A DNA stretch of 64,000 nucleotides from positions 434,001-498,000 of the forward strand of contig NZ_CP041335.1 in assembly GCF_008033135.1 (NCBI RefSeq). Reading direction: 5' to 3'. The notes under the pieces were generated by a model. The model had not been told where the DNA came from. It saw nothing but the letters and a program-made list of their open reading frames with translations, and did not search any database. Numbering within the stretch: the stretch's first letter is position 1; each line of letters begins with the position of its first letter. Positions 39,423 through 50,840 of the stretch are shown one piece after another. The translations under genes were made by a program, and so were the position numbers. Source of the stretch: Chitinolyticbacter meiyuanensis. GTDB lineage: Bacteria; Pseudomonadota; Gammaproteobacteria; Burkholderiales; Chitinibacteraceae.

Positions 39423-40595
39423 ATGGCACTCACTATCGAAGTCCAAGAGGTCGCGCACCTCGTCAACATCAAGGTGATCGGCGTCGGCGGCGCCGGTTGC
39501 AACGCGATCAACAACATGATCGACCACAGCATGCAAGGGGTGGAGTTCATCTCCGCCAATACCGACGCGCAGGTACTCAAACTGTCGCGCGCCGAGAACG
39601 TGGTGCAGCTCGGTGCCGAGCTCACCCGTGGCTTTGGTGCCGGCTGCAACCCGGACATCGGTCGCCAGGCCGCAGAGGAAGATCGCGAGCGCATCGCCGA
39701 TCTGATCGAGGGCGCCGACCTGCTGTTCGTCACTGCTGGCATGGGTGGTGGCACCGGTACCGGCGCTGCGCCGGTGATTGCGCAGGTGGCCCGCGAGAAG
39801 GGCATCCTCACCGTAGGCGTTGTCACCAAGCCGGGCCTCGACGAAGGTGCGCGCCAGAAGGTGGCGCAGGCTGGTATCGACGAGCTGGCCCGCTATGTTG
39901 ATTCGCTGATCGTGGTCTCGAACGAGAAGCTGGAAGAAGTGCTGGGCGAGGACGTGACCATCGACGAGGCCTTCCGCGCCGCTGATGACATCCTGCGCAA
40001 CGCCGTCGGCTCCATCGTCGAGATCATCCACTACCCCGGCCTCATCAACGTCGACTTCGCCGATGTGAAGACGGTGATGCGCGAAATGGGCATGGCGATG
40101 ATGGGCTCGGCCCACGCGTCGGGTGCCGAGCGTGCCGTGACCGCGACCGAGGAAGCCATCCGCTGCCCGCTGCTCGACAACATTAGCTTCAAGGGCGCGC
40201 GCGGTGTGCTGGTCAACTTCTCGGCCAGCCGTGCCACGCTGAAGAAGAGCGAAATCCGCCAGGCGCTGGAAATCATCAACCAGCACGTGGCCGACGATGC
40301 ACAGGTCAAGCACGGCGTGGTGTACGACGAGAGCCTGGGCGACGAGCTGCGCATCACGCTGATCGCAACGGGCCTGGGCGCCAAGGAAAACGCCAAGCCG
40401 TCGCTGTCGGTGATCCAGAGCGAAAGCCGCAAGACCGGGACCGACAACTTCAATGCGGAAGACTACGATACCCCGGCCATCTGGCGCTCGCGCCGTGGCG
40501 GTGGCGCTCCGGCGGAGCAGAGCGGCGCGGCACGGCCGGCGTTGAACAACATCGATATGGATATACCCGCCTTCCTGCGACGCCAAGCCGATTGA
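39423..40595 (+). CDS. ftsZ: Cell division GTPase FtsZ
   Basis: The protein has 390 residues. The tubulin signature GGGTGTG is at residues 108-114, with the T7-loop region NVDFADVKTVM further on. The C-terminal conserved peptide DIPAFLRRQAD, which binds FtsA and ZipA, is intact. AGGAG lies upstream of the ATG. A separate ftsZ promoter is likely in the 55-base gap after ftsA, but I cannot place one with confidence. Confidence 0.98.
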   Translation: MALTIEVQEVAHLVNIKVIGVGGAGCNAINNMIDHSMQGVEFISANTDAQVLKLSRAENVVQLGAELTRGFGAGCNPDIGRQAAEEDRERIADLIEGADLLFVTAGMGGGTGTGAAPVIAQVAREKGILTVGVVTKPGLDEGARQKVAQAGIDELARYVDSLIVVSNEKLEEVLGEDVTIDEAFRAADDILRNAVGSIVEIIHYPGLINVDFADVKTVMREMGMAMMGSAHASGAERAVTATEEAIRCPLLDNISFKGARGVLVNFSASRATLKKSEIRQALEIINQHVADDAQVKHGVVYDESLGDELRITLIATGLGAKENAKPSLSVIQSESRKTGTDNFNAEDYDTPAIWRSRRGGGAPAEQSGAARPALNNIDMDIPAFLRRQAD

Positions 40596-40600
40596 TCGGT

Positions 40601-40718
40601 CTCGGCCTGCTGCGCCCGCGCATGGCTTTGTCGCGTGACAGACTCGGCATCCTTATGGACATCCAGTCCATTCCGGTGCCTCGTCCGCCCCGCTTCGCGC
40701 CCTGCACGCGCTCGCGAC
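40601..40718 (-). repeat. Structured intergenic element, copy B (ftsZ-lpxC gap)
   Basis: Read on the minus strand, this 118-base stretch aligns with 37158-37275. The central hairpin is ATGGAC-TGGAT-GTCCAT (plus-strand 40655-40671). It occupies the same place as the hairpin of copy A and differs at two stem pairs that remain complementary (C-G to T-A and T-A to G-C). An outer stem between 40699-40710 and 40615-40626 is also possible. It begins five bases after the ftsZ stop. Confidence 0.65.
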
Positions 40719-40857
40719 GGCCGTGCTCCGATCAATGGTTCGGTAAAGCAGTAGGACGGGAATAGGTTCAACCGATCGGGAACATTGCAACGATCAATCC
40801 AGCCCAAGACCCGGGGCTGCTAGAATTGTTGTCAGTTTCTGAGTGGGAAAAGTGTCC

Positions 40858-41772
40858 ATGTTTCAACAACGTACCCTGAAATCCACGGTGCGTGCCGTCG
40901 GTGTCGGCCTGCATTCGGGTGACCGCGTCACCCTGACGCTCAAGCCCGCGCCCGTCGACCACGGCATCGTGTTTCGGCGCACCGATTTGCCCGGATCGGC
41001 ACCGTTCAGGGTCGGCCCCGCCCTCGTCAACGACACGCGTCTTTCCTCTACGCTGGTCCAGGACGAGGTGCGGGTGGGCACCATCGAACACCTGATGTCC
41101 GCCTTCGCCGGCCTTGGCCTCGACAATGTCGAGGTCGAGGTCGACGCGCAGGAAATGCCCATCATGGATGGCTCGTCCGCGCCATTCATCTACCTGATCC
41201 AGTCCGCCGGCATCGTCGACCAATCTGCGCCCAAGCGTTTCGTGCGCGTGCTCAGGTCCGTCGAGGTGATCGAGGGGGACAAATGGGTGCGGCTCGATCC
41301 GCACGACGGTTACAAGGTCAGGCTGACCATTGATTTCCAGCACCCGGCATTCAAGAAATCGGCGCAGACCGTCGAGATCGATTTCGCCGACACCAACTAC
41401 ATCAGCGAGATCTCGCGCGCGCGCACCTTTGGCTTCATCCACGAGTTCGAATACATGCGGATGAATGGCCTGGCACGCGGCGGCAGCATGGACAACGCCA
41501 TCGTCATCGACGAATACCGCGTGCTGAACGACGGTGGCCTGCGTTTCGAGGACGAGTTCGTGCGCCACAAAGTGCTCGACGCCATCGGCGATCTCTATAT
41601 CCTCGGCCACCCGCTGATCGCGGCCTTTTCCGGCTACAAGAGCGGCCACGCGCTGAACAACAAGCTGCTGCGCACGCTGCTCGCCGACGAGGCCAATTAC
41701 GAGTTCGTCACCTTTGGCGAACGTGCCACGGTGCCGAGCTCGTTCCACGAGCTGCCGCCGCTGGGCATCTGA
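40858..41772 (+). CDS. lpxC: UDP-3-O-acyl-N-acetylglucosamine deacetylase
   Basis: The protein has 304 residues. Zinc and catalytic residues lie in [30 protein letters not shown] and [10 protein letters not shown], the canonical LpxC motifs, and MDGSSAPF is also present. It commits UDP-acyl-GlcNAc to lipid A. Its place behind ftsZ is conserved in many proteobacteria. The ATG at 40858 gives the usual [10 protein letters not shown]-terminus. Confidence 0.97.
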   Translation: MFQQRTLKSTVRAVGVGLHSGDRVTLTLKPAPVDHGIVFRRTDLPGSAPFRVGPALVNDTRLSSTLVQDEVRVGTIEHLMSAFAGLGLDNVEVEVDAQEMPIMDGSSAPFIYLIQSAGIVDQSAPKRFVRVLRSVEVIEGDKWVRLDPHDGYKVRLTIDFQHPAFKKSAQTVEIDFADTNYISEISRARTFGFIHEFEYMRMNGLARGGSMDNAIVIDEYRVLNDGGLRFEDEFVRHKVLDAIGDLYILGHPLIAAFSGYKSGHALNNKLLRTLLADEANYEFVTFGERATVPSSFHELPPLGI

Positions 41773-41818
41773 CGCTCCGCCGGTTGGCAGCGGCGCCCGC
41801 TTCGGCCATCATCGCGCC

Positions 41819-42004
41819 ATGTTCGTGCTGCTCCGCGTCCTTTTCTTCATCCTCGTGCTGCTGGTGGGCTGGTTCGGCTTTCGCTACCTGCGCACTCGCG
41901 ACCGCTACTGGCTGCAACTGATCCGCGGCACGCTGGGCGTGGCCCTCGCACTGGCGCTGGTGGGCGTGATCGGCTTGGTGATCCAGCGGCTGGCGGAATC
42001 CTGA
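41819..42004 (+). CDS. Small membrane protein upstream of rsmE
   Basis: The protein has 61 residues with two predicted transmembrane helices (about 3-21, LLRVLFFILVLLVGWFGF; and 39-58, GTLGVALALALVGVIGLVI) joined by a basic loop RYLRTRDRYW. Its stop overlaps the rsmE ATG by one base, supporting translation and coupling. I do not recognise the family. A longer N-terminal extension in the same frame is possible but lacks hydrophobic or conserved character. Confidence 0.65.
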   Translation: MFVLLRVLFFILVLLVGWFGFRYLRTRDRYWLQLIRGTLGVALALALVGVIGLVIQRLAES

Positions 42005-42726
42005 TGCCCCGTTTGTATATCGACCTGCCACTGGCGAGCGGCATTGCCGTCACCCTGCCGGACGAGGCGAGCCGCCACGCCCAGGTGCTGCGGCTGCAGC
42101 CGGGTGATGCGCTCATGCTGTTCGATGGCTGCGGCGGTGAATACGCGGCCACGGTCAGCAAGATGGGCAAGCGTAGCGTCGAGGTCACCGTCGGTGATCA
42201 CGATCCGGTCGAGCGCGAATCGCCGCTGCAGCTGACGCTGATCCAGGCGGTGGCTGCAGCCGAGCGCATGGACTACGCGATCCAGAAAGCCACCGAGCTG
42301 GGCGTGGCCACCATCATGCCGGTCAACAGTGCCTACACGCAGGGCCGGATGAGTGGCGAGCGCGCCGAGAAGCGCTTGGCGCACTGGCGCGGCGTGGCGG
42401 TTGCGGCATGCGAGCAGAGCGGGCGTACCCGCGTGCCGCAGATCGCGCCGGTGGCCGATCTCGCCGACGTGCTGGCCGCGCCACCGGATGCCGAACTGAA
42501 ACTGCTGCTGTCGCCACGCGGTGCCGTGCCGCTCGCTGGATTGCCGGTACAGGCGTCCAGCGTCGCCGTGCTGATCGGCCCCGAAGGGGGACTGTCGGCA
42601 GCGGAAGAGGAGGCTGCGCGGGCTGCCGGCTTCACCCCGCTGCTGCTCGGGCCGCGCGTACTGCGCACCGAGACGGCGGCCGCCACCGTCTGCGCGCTGC
42701 TGCAGGCGCGCTACGGCGACTATTGA
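42004..42726 (+). CDS. rsmE: 16S rRNA (uracil(1498)-N(3))-methyltransferase
   Basis: The protein has 240 residues. It has an N-terminal PUA-like region (about 1-75) and a SPOUT knot domain with VLIGPEGGLSAAEEEAA and LGPRVLRTETAAATV, the RsmE signature. It methylates U1498 of 16S rRNA. It overlaps the preceding small membrane protein gene. Confidence 0.95.
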   Translation: MPRLYIDLPLASGIAVTLPDEASRHAQVLRLQPGDALMLFDGCGGEYAATVSKMGKRSVEVTVGDHDPVERESPLQLTLIQAVAAAERMDYAIQKATELGVATIMPVNSAYTQGRMSGERAEKRLAHWRGVAVAACEQSGRTRVPQIAPVADLADVLAAPPDAELKLLLSPRGAVPLAGLPVQASSVAVLIGPEGGLSAAEEEAARAAGFTPLLLGPRVLRTETAAATVCALLQARYGDY

Positions 42727-42745
42727 ATTCCCATTGCGACGTACC

Positions 42746-44485
<1,740 letters not shown>

Positions 44486-44494
44486 GCCGCTGCG

Positions 44495-45259
44495 CTAGCG
44501 CTTGCCGTCGCGACGGTTCAGCAGCGCAAGCTTGAGGAAGCGGTAGTACACCGTTTCGGCGTTGAAGATCGCGACCTGCAGGCCGGCGGCGCCATCGAGG
44601 AAACCGCGCTTGAATACATAGGTGCGGATGAACGCCCACAGGCCACGACCCAGTGCCTTGGCCATGCTGGCGGTTTCGCCGCGTGCCGCGCGCTGCGCGG
44701 CCCCGGCGCTGGAATAGCTGTCGAGCTTGCGCAGCACGTCCTCGATGCGCTCGTACGAGTAGTGATGCAGCAGGCCATCGAGCCGGCCGGCGTTGCCGGC
44801 GTAGACCAGATGTTCATGCACCAGCTCGTCCGAGTAGCGGGCGGCGCCCTTGCGAAACAGCCGCGGGATCCAGTCGGGGAACCAGCCGGAGTGGCGCATC
44901 CACTGGCCGCAGAACGACGAAAGCCGGTTCAATTGCCAGACATCGTGGTGGCCGCTGGCGATGGCTTGACGGATCGAGGCGGCGAGCTCGGTCGTGACCA
45001 CCTCATCGGCATCGATCACCAGCACCCAATCGCAGTCCACCAGATCGATGGCGCGGTTCTTCTGCAGGCCAAAGCCCGGCCAGTCGGCGGTTTCCTGGAT
45101 GCGGGTGCCGTGGGCGCGGGCGATGTCCAGCGTGCTGTCGCTGCTGCCAGAATCGACGATCACCACTTCGTCGGCGAAGCTCAACGCGGCAAGGCACTGG
45201 GCGAGCCGGGCCTCGGCATTCTTGGTGATCAGGGCAACGCCCAAGGTAGGGTGAGGCAT
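44495..45259 (-). CDS. Family 2 glycosyltransferase, WaaE-like LPS-core type
   Basis: The protein has 254 residues. GT2 motifs are LGVALITKNAEARL, VIVDSGSSDSTLDIA and VLVIDADEV (the DxD). The later block QLNRLSSFCGQWMRHSGWFPD and SYERIEDVLRKLDSYS are typical of the WaaE/KdtX beta-1,4-glucosyltransferases, which add glucose to core heptose I. It converges with msbA, 9 bases apart, and is divergent from the epimerase gene. The exact linkage is not certain. Confidence 0.85.
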   Translation of the reverse strand: MPHPTLGVALITKNAEARLAQCLAALSFADEVVIVDSGSSDSTLDIARAHGTRIQETADWPGFGLQKNRAIDLVDCDWVLVIDADEVVTTELAASIRQAIASGHHDVWQLNRLSSFCGQWMRHSGWFPDWIPRLFRKGAARYSDELVHEHLVYAGNAGRLDGLLHHYSYERIEDVLRKLDSYSSAGAAQRAARGETASMAKALGRGLWAFIRTYVFKRGFLDGAAGLQVAIFNAETVYYRFLKLALLNRRDGKR

Positions 45260-45346
45260 GGACGGGACGGGCGGCGAAAACGGCTATAATCGGCCATCTT
45301 GCCCGGCCGCGACAAGCCGCAGCCGGGGCTTCATCCGAGCCAACCC

Positions 45347-46351
45347 ATGAAGATACTCGTTACCGGCGCAGCCGGTTTCATCGGCATGCACCTGACCGAG
45401 CGCCTGATCGCGCTTGGCCACGCCGTGCATGGCATCGACAGCATCAACAGCTATTACGATCCGGCGCTGAAGCAGGCGCGGCTGGCGCGGCTCACCGGCT
45501 TGCCCGGTTTTTCCTTTGCCCAGCACGACGTGGCCGATCCGGCAACGATAGACCTGATCCGCGACGGCGGCTTCGATGTGGTGGTGCATCTGGCTGCGCA
45601 GGCCGGCGTGCGCTACTCGATCGAGGCGCCGCTGGCCTACAACGCGGCGAACCTCAGCGGCTTCACCCACGTGCTCGAAGGCTGCCGCCATGGCGGCGTT
45701 GGTCATCTGATTTTCGCCAGCTCGTCGAGCGTCTATGGTGGCAACCGCAGGTTGCCGTTCCGTGAAACCGATGCCACCGAGCACCCGGTCAGTTTCTATG
45801 CGGCGACCAAGAAGGCCAACGAGGCGATGGCGCACAGCTACGCGCATCTCTACGGCCTGCCGGTGACCGGGCTGCGCTTCTTCACTGTCTACGGTCCATG
45901 GGGCCGGCCAGACATGGCGTACTACAGTTTCGCGCAGAAGATCATGGCCGGCGACACCATCGACGTTTACAACCACGGCAACATGCGGCGCGATTTCACT
46001 TACATCGACGAGATCGTTGCCGGCATCGTCGGCCTGCTCGACAAGCCGGCGCGGCCCGATCCGGCGTTCGATGTGATGGCACCGCGCAATGGCAGCAGCT
46101 GGGCGCCGTACCGCATCCTCAACATCGGCGGCAGCAACCCCGCGCAGTTGTCCGAGTTCATCACCCTCTTGGAAAAGCACCTGGGGCGCGAGGCCGACAA
46201 GCGCTACCTGCCGATGCAGGCCGGCGATGTCGAGGAGACCGCCGCCGATACCACGGCGCTGGAAGCGCTGGTCGGCCCCATCCCGCGGACCGGGCTCGAT
46301 GCCGGGCTCGGCCGCTTCGTTGCGTGGTTCAAGGATTACCACGGTGTCTGA
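45347..46351 (+). CDS. UDP-glucuronate 4-epimerase (NAD-dependent)
   Basis: The protein has 334 residues. The Rossmann loop is GAAGFIGMHL at residues 7-16; the active site has FASSSSVYG and YAATKK. The later FFTVYGPWGRPDM, then NHGNMRRDFTYIDEI, are typical of UDP-glucuronate to UDP-galacturonate epimerases (LspL/CapI group). It probably supplies galacturonic acid for the LPS core encoded downstream, replacing phosphate as an acidic group. That use is an inference. It overlaps the next gene by eight bases. Confidence 0.85.
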   Translation: MKILVTGAAGFIGMHLTERLIALGHAVHGIDSINSYYDPALKQARLARLTGLPGFSFAQHDVADPATIDLIRDGGFDVVVHLAAQAGVRYSIEAPLAYNAANLSGFTHVLEGCRHGGVGHLIFASSSSVYGGNRRLPFRETDATEHPVSFYAATKKANEAMAHSYAHLYGLPVTGLRFFTVYGPWGRPDMAYYSFAQKIMAGDTIDVYNHGNMRRDFTYIDEIVAGIVGLLDKPARPDPAFDVMAPRNGSSWAPYRILNIGGSNPAQLSEFITLLEKHLGREADKRYLPMQAGDVEETAADTTALEALVGPIPRTGLDAGLGRFVAWFKDYHGV

Positions 46352-47456
46352 ACCGCTGGCCCCGGTCAGCCCCCTGGCGCGCCCGCAGCTCAAGCGGGCA
46401 CTGGTGATCAAGCTGCGTCACCACGGCGACGTGCTGTTGGCGAGCCCGGTGATCGCCGAACTCGCCGAGCAGTACCCGGAAGCCGAGATCGACGCGCTGG
46501 TCTACCACGACACCCGCGACATGCTCAGCCTGCACCCGGGCCTGGCCCAGTTGCACACCATAGGCCGGGACTGGCGCAAGCTGGGGCCGCTGGCGCAACT
46601 GTGTGCCTGGTGGCCGCTGATCCGCACGCTGAAAGCGCGCAAGTACGACCTGATCGTGCACCTGACCGACCACTGGCACGGTGCCCGGCTGGCTCGCTGG
46701 CTGAAGCCGGCAATCGCCGTGGCGCCCAAGAGCGAGCGCGGTAGCCGCTGGGCCAATCGCACTTGGCGCCGCTCGTTCACCCATCTGTTCCCGGTGCTGC
46801 CGGGCAACACCCGGCACACGGTGGAGATGCATCTCGATGCCCTGCGCCGCATCGGTATCCAGCCGGTCCGCAAGGCGCTCGGTTTCGTCGCCGGCGAGGC
46901 GGCCGAGGCCAGCATCGCGCAGCGGCTGACCGCCGCCGGTATCGCGCCGGGCCGCTACCTGTTGATCCACCCGACCTCGCGCTGGCTATTCAAGACCTGG
47001 CCGGTTGCGCAGATGGCGGCGCTGATCGATGCGTTGACCGCCCGCGGCGAGCAGGTGGTGCTGTCGGCGGCACCAGCCGCAGCGGAGCGCGAGTGGATCG
47101 TGGCGTTGCAGGCGCGGCTGACCCGCCCGGTGGCGCTTGATTTGTCGGGCCAGCTCAATCTCAAGGAACTGGGCGCGCTGATTGGCGGCGCCCGTGCCTT
47201 CATCGGCGTCGATTCCGTACCGATGCACCTCGCTGCCGCGCTGCAGACGCCGACGGTGGCACTGTTCGGGCCGTCCGGCGACCAGGAATGGGGGCCGTGG
47301 CAGGTGCCGCACCGGTTGCTGACCGAGCCGTTCTCCTGTCGCCCCTGCGGCCAGGATGGTTGCGGCGGCGGCAAGGTCAGCGATTGCCTGACCGCCATCA
47401 CGCCGCAACGCGTGCTGGCCGCGCTCGATGAACTGCTTGCGGAGACGGCGCAATGA
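46344..47456 (+). CDS. Family 9 glycosyltransferase (heptosyltransferase, WaaQ-like)
   Basis: The protein has 370 residues from a GTG at 46344, overlapping the epimerase stop. The ADP-heptose-type GT-B fold shows ALVIKLRHHGDVLLASPVI at the start and FIGVDSVPMHLAAAL plus VALFGPSGDQEWGPW at the donor site. LRHHGDVLL is typical of WaaQ, heptosyltransferase III. The first ATG downstream would delete the conserved N-terminus, so GTG is preferred. Confidence 0.85.
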   Translation: MSEPLAPVSPLARPQLKRALVIKLRHHGDVLLASPVIAELAEQYPEAEIDALVYHDTRDMLSLHPGLAQLHTIGRDWRKLGPLAQLCAWWPLIRTLKARKYDLIVHLTDHWHGARLARWLKPAIAVAPKSERGSRWANRTWRRSFTHLFPVLPGNTRHTVEMHLDALRRIGIQPVRKALGFVAGEAAEASIAQRLTAAGIAPGRYLLIHPTSRWLFKTWPVAQMAALIDALTARGEQVVLSAAPAAAEREWIVALQARLTRPVALDLSGQLNLKELGALIGGARAFIGVDSVPMHLAAALQTPTVALFGPSGDQEWGPWQVPHRLLTEPFSCRPCGQDGCGGGKVSDCLTAITPQRVLAALDELLAETAQ

Positions 47457-48589
47457 TCCGGCTGGCCATCGTCCGGCAGAAATACAATCCGCATGGCGGT
47501 GCCGAGCGCTTTGTGACGCGCGCGCTGCAGGCGCTGAGCCAGCGCCGTGCGCTCGACGTGACGCTGCTGTGTCGCGAATGGAAGGACGGCGGCAGCTGGC
47601 ATTGCCAGCAGTTGCGCCCGTTCCATCTCGGCCGCGCCTGGCGCGAGCGCGCCTTCGCCCGGGCTGCGCAGCGCGAGTTCGGTCGGTTCGACCTGGTGCA
47701 GAGCCATGAGCGGGTGCCCGGCTGCGATGTATTCCGTGCCGGCGATGGTGTGCACGCGGTGTGGCTGGAGCAGTATGCCCGCACGCAGTCCGGCTGGGCC
47801 AACCTGCTGCGGCGCTTCAGTCCGTTCCATCGTTACGTGCTCGCCGCCGAGCGCGCGATGCTGTCGCACCCGCGGTTGCGCATGGTGATCTGCAACTCGG
47901 AGCTGGTACGCGCGCAGATCGCCGAGCGCTTTGCGGTGCCCGACGACAAGCTGTGCGTGATCTACAACGGCGTTGATACCGAGGCCTTCCATCCACAGCT
48001 GTCCGACAAGTACCGCTATATCCAGCGGCAGGCCTGGGGCGTGCCGCAGGATGCGCCGCTGCTGGTGCATGTCGGCTCCGGCTTCGAGCGTAAGGGCGTG
48101 GCGACCACGCTGCGTGCGCTGGCTCAGGTTGAGGGTGTCTACCTCGTCGTTGCCGGCCATGACAAGGCGGCACGCCGTTACCGGCGCCTCGCCGACACGC
48201 TGGGCGTGGCGCACCGCGTGCGCTTTCTTGGCGCGGTCAATGATGTGAAGCCGGTGTACGGCGCTGGCGACGCGCTGGTGCTGCCAACGTTGTACGACCC
48301 GTTTCCCAATGTCTGTGTCGAGGCGCTGGCCGCCGGCCTGCCGGTCTTCACCAGCACCCAGTGCGGCGCTGCCGAGTGGCTGCGTGAAGGCGAGAACGGC
48401 TGGGTGCGCGATGCGCTCGATGTCGACGGCCTGGCAGCGGCAATCGCCGACTGGCAACGCCACCAGGCCGACTGGCCACGGTTGCGCGCAGCGGCGCGCG
48501 CCACTGCCGAACCGCATACGCTGGCGCGCATGGGACAGGCGCTGGAAGACCTGTACGCGCGCCTGCTGACCCCGCAAGGAACCGAATGA
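47453..48589 (+). CDS. Family 4 glycosyltransferase, WaaG-like
   Basis: The protein has 378 residues. LAIVRQKYNPHGGAERFV at the start, ICNSELVRAQIAERF, VIYNGVDTEAFHP and LPTLYDPFPNVCVEALAAG with the E-x7-E motif match WaaG-type enzymes, which transfer glucose to heptose II of the core. It overlaps both neighbours by four bases. Donor specificity is unproven. Confidence 0.85.
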   Translation: MIRLAIVRQKYNPHGGAERFVTRALQALSQRRALDVTLLCREWKDGGSWHCQQLRPFHLGRAWRERAFARAAQREFGRFDLVQSHERVPGCDVFRAGDGVHAVWLEQYARTQSGWANLLRRFSPFHRYVLAAERAMLSHPRLRMVICNSELVRAQIAERFAVPDDKLCVIYNGVDTEAFHPQLSDKYRYIQRQAWGVPQDAPLLVHVGSGFERKGVATTLRALAQVEGVYLVVAGHDKAARRYRRLADTLGVAHRVRFLGAVNDVKPVYGAGDALVLPTLYDPFPNVCVEALAAGLPVFTSTQCGAAEWLREGENGWVRDALDVDGLAAAIADWQRHQADWPRLRAAARATAEPHTLARMGQALEDLYARLLTPQGTE

Positions 48590-49722
48590 GCCACGACCCC
48601 CCGAGTGCTGCGCGCGCGCTGCGCATCCTGCATACCGAATCGTCCTGCGGCTGGGGCGGGCAGGAGATCCGCATCCTGACCGAGGCGGCGGGCATGATTG
48701 CCCGCGGCCACCAAGTGACCATCCTGGCCTGCCCGGATTCCAACATCCACAAGGCGGCGCTGCAGCGTGGCATCCCGGTGGTGGCCGTGCCGATCTTCAA
48801 GAAGCGCCTAGGCGCGCTGTGGGCGATGCGGCGCTACCTTGCGCGGCACGCCCAGGACTTCGACGTGATCAACACGCACAGCTCGACCGATGCCTGGCTG
48901 GTCGCGTTGGCTGGGCTGTCGGTCTACGGCATGCCACCGGTGGTGCGTACACGCCATGTGTCTACAGCGATCAACAACAGTCCGTTCACCCGTTGGCTCT
49001 ACCTCGAGGCGACGCGCCATATCGTCACCACCGGCGAGCAGCTGCGCCAGACCTTGCATCGCGACAATGGTTATCCACTGGCGCGCATGGTGTCGATCCC
49101 GACCGGCATCGACCTGGACCGCTACCGGCCCGGTGACCGCGCCGCCCGGCGTGCCGGGCTTGGCCTGCCGGAGCGGCCCACGCTCGGCATCGTCGCCACG
49201 CTGCGCAGCTGGAAAGGCCACGGCGACCTGTTGCCGGTCTGGGCCCGCTTGCGCGAACGCTTTGCCGACTGGCAACTGGTGATCTGCGGCGACGGCCCAC
49301 AGCGCGACAACCTGGAGCGACAGGTGGCCGAGCTCGGCATTGCGGATTCGGTGCGCTTTGTCGGTAATCGCGAGGATGTCGAGCAGTGGCTGCAGGCGTT
49401 CGACCTGTTCACGCTGCCGTCCTATGGCAATGAGGGCGTGCCGCAGGGGCTGATGCAGGCGATGGCAAGCGGTCTGCCGGTGGTGTCGACCACAGTGGGC
49501 GCCATCGCCGAGGCGGTGGTCGACGGCGAGAGCGGTTTCCTCGTCGCGCCGCGTGAGCTTGATCAGATCGAGGCCGCGCTGGCTCGGCTGATGGGCGATG
49601 CCGGCTTGCGCGAGCAGATGGCCGCGTCCGCGCTGACGCGTGCGCAGGCGCGCTTTGGAAGTGACCATATGCTCGATGCGATGACCGAGGTGTTCCGCGC
49701 CGCGATCAAGGCCGGTGCATGA
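48586..49722 (+). CDS. Family 4 glycosyltransferase of the LPS-core locus
   Basis: The protein has 378 residues. RILHTESSCGWGGQEIRIL at the N-terminus, SIPTGIDLDRYRPGD at the linker and PSYGNEGVPQGLMQAMASG near the donor site mark a GT4 enzyme. It is co-oriented and overlapped four bases with both neighbours. Many LPS-core and O-chain transferases share this layout; the sugar is unknown. Confidence 0.82.
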   Translation: MSHDPPSAARALRILHTESSCGWGGQEIRILTEAAGMIARGHQVTILACPDSNIHKAALQRGIPVVAVPIFKKRLGALWAMRRYLARHAQDFDVINTHSSTDAWLVALAGLSVYGMPPVVRTRHVSTAINNSPFTRWLYLEATRHIVTTGEQLRQTLHRDNGYPLARMVSIPTGIDLDRYRPGDRAARRAGLGLPERPTLGIVATLRSWKGHGDLLPVWARLRERFADWQLVICGDGPQRDNLERQVAELGIADSVRFVGNREDVEQWLQAFDLFTLPSYGNEGVPQGLMQAMASGLPVVSTTVGAIAEAVVDGESGFLVAPRELDQIEAALARLMGDAGLREQMAASALTRAQARFGSDHMLDAMTEVFRAAIKAGA

Positions 49723-50840
49723 GTCGAGCCGCCGGCCGCCTCATCGTCTTCGCCCGCGCCTTGCCGCGCTTGCTGGGCAAGCCGTGGCGGCGCAGGCCAA
49801 CGGTGGTGCGTCGCATCCTGATCGCGCACCACCTGCTACTTGGCGACACGCTGATGCTGACCCCGCTGTTGGCCAAGCTGCGGCGCGACTATCCGGACGC
49901 CGCCATCGTCATGGCCTGCCCCAAGGCGGTGGTGCCGCTGTATGCGGCGCGGCCGTACCAAGTCGACGCTCAGCCGTTCGATCCGCGCGACGCGGCCTTG
50001 GTGCGGGGGCTGATCGCGGCAGGGCCGTTCGATCTGGCCTTCGTGCCCGGTGACAATCGCTACAGCTGGCTGGCGCTGGCCGCAGGCAGCCGCTGGATCG
50101 TCGCGCATGCCGGTGATACGGGATGGAAGAACCTGGCGGTCGACGAGCTGCACCCGTATCCGCAGGTCTCCACGGCCTGGGGCGATATCGTCGCCCAGCT
50201 GCAGCCAGGCGCGGCTCCGGCGCCCTACGCTGCTGCCGATTGGCCGGCGCCGCCAGCAGAACCGTTTACGCCTCCGGTGGGGACGTATGCGGTGCTGCAT
50301 CTGGGCGCCAGCAGCGCAGTCAAGACCTGGCCGGCCGAGCGCTGGCGCGCACTGGCGCAGCACCTCGCCTTGCGCGGCATTCAGCCGGTGTGGAGCGCCG
50401 GCGGTAAGGAAACGGCGTTGATCGAGGCCGCCGATCCGGAGCGGCGTTTTCTGAGCGTTGCCGGGGCGCTGGACTTGCCACAACTGTGGCACTTGCTGGC
50501 GGGGGCTCGGCTGCTGGTTTGTCCTGATACGGGCGTGGCCCATCTCGGGCGTATCGTGGGCGTGCCCACGCTGACGCTGTTCGGGCCTGGTTCGCCAGAG
50601 GCGAGCGGCGGTGGCGAATTCTGGCGGCAGAGCCCCGGCCAAGCGCTGCAGCACACCGATATGCCCTGTCGCAACCAGCAGGTGCTGTTTCGACGCCAGC
50701 GCGACTGGCTGCGCCGTTGCGGCCGTGGCCCTACCCAATGCCTGAATTGGGATGGTGAGCACGCACTGTGCATGCGCAGCATCGACGTCGCGACGGTATT
50801 GATACGGGCCGATCAATTGATCGACGAGGCTGAAGCATGA
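49719..50840 (+). CDS. Family 9 glycosyltransferase (putative heptosyltransferase)
   Basis: The protein has 373 residues. RRILIAHHLLLGDTLMLTPLL resembles the GD-containing N-terminal motif of heptosyltransferases; VLHLGASSAVKTWPAERW and LVCPDTGVAHLGRIVGVPT form the nucleotide-sugar side. The C-terminus is Cys/Arg-rich (CRNQQVLF, CGRGPTQC), less usual for the family. It overlaps both neighbours. It may act on core heptose or a related sugar. Confidence 0.75.
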   Translation: MSRAAGRLIVFARALPRLLGKPWRRRPTVVRRILIAHHLLLGDTLMLTPLLAKLRRDYPDAAIVMACPKAVVPLYAARPYQVDAQPFDPRDAALVRGLIAAGPFDLAFVPGDNRYSWLALAAGSRWIVAHAGDTGWKNLAVDELHPYPQVSTAWGDIVAQLQPGAAPAPYAAADWPAPPAEPFTPPVGTYAVLHLGASSAVKTWPAERWRALAQHLALRGIQPVWSAGGKETALIEAADPERRFLSVAGALDLPQLWHLLAGARLLVCPDTGVAHLGRIVGVPTLTLFGPGSPEASGGGEFWRQSPGQALQHTDMPCRNQQVLFRRQRDWLRRCGRGPTQCLNWDGEHALCMRSIDVATVLIRADQLIDEAEA

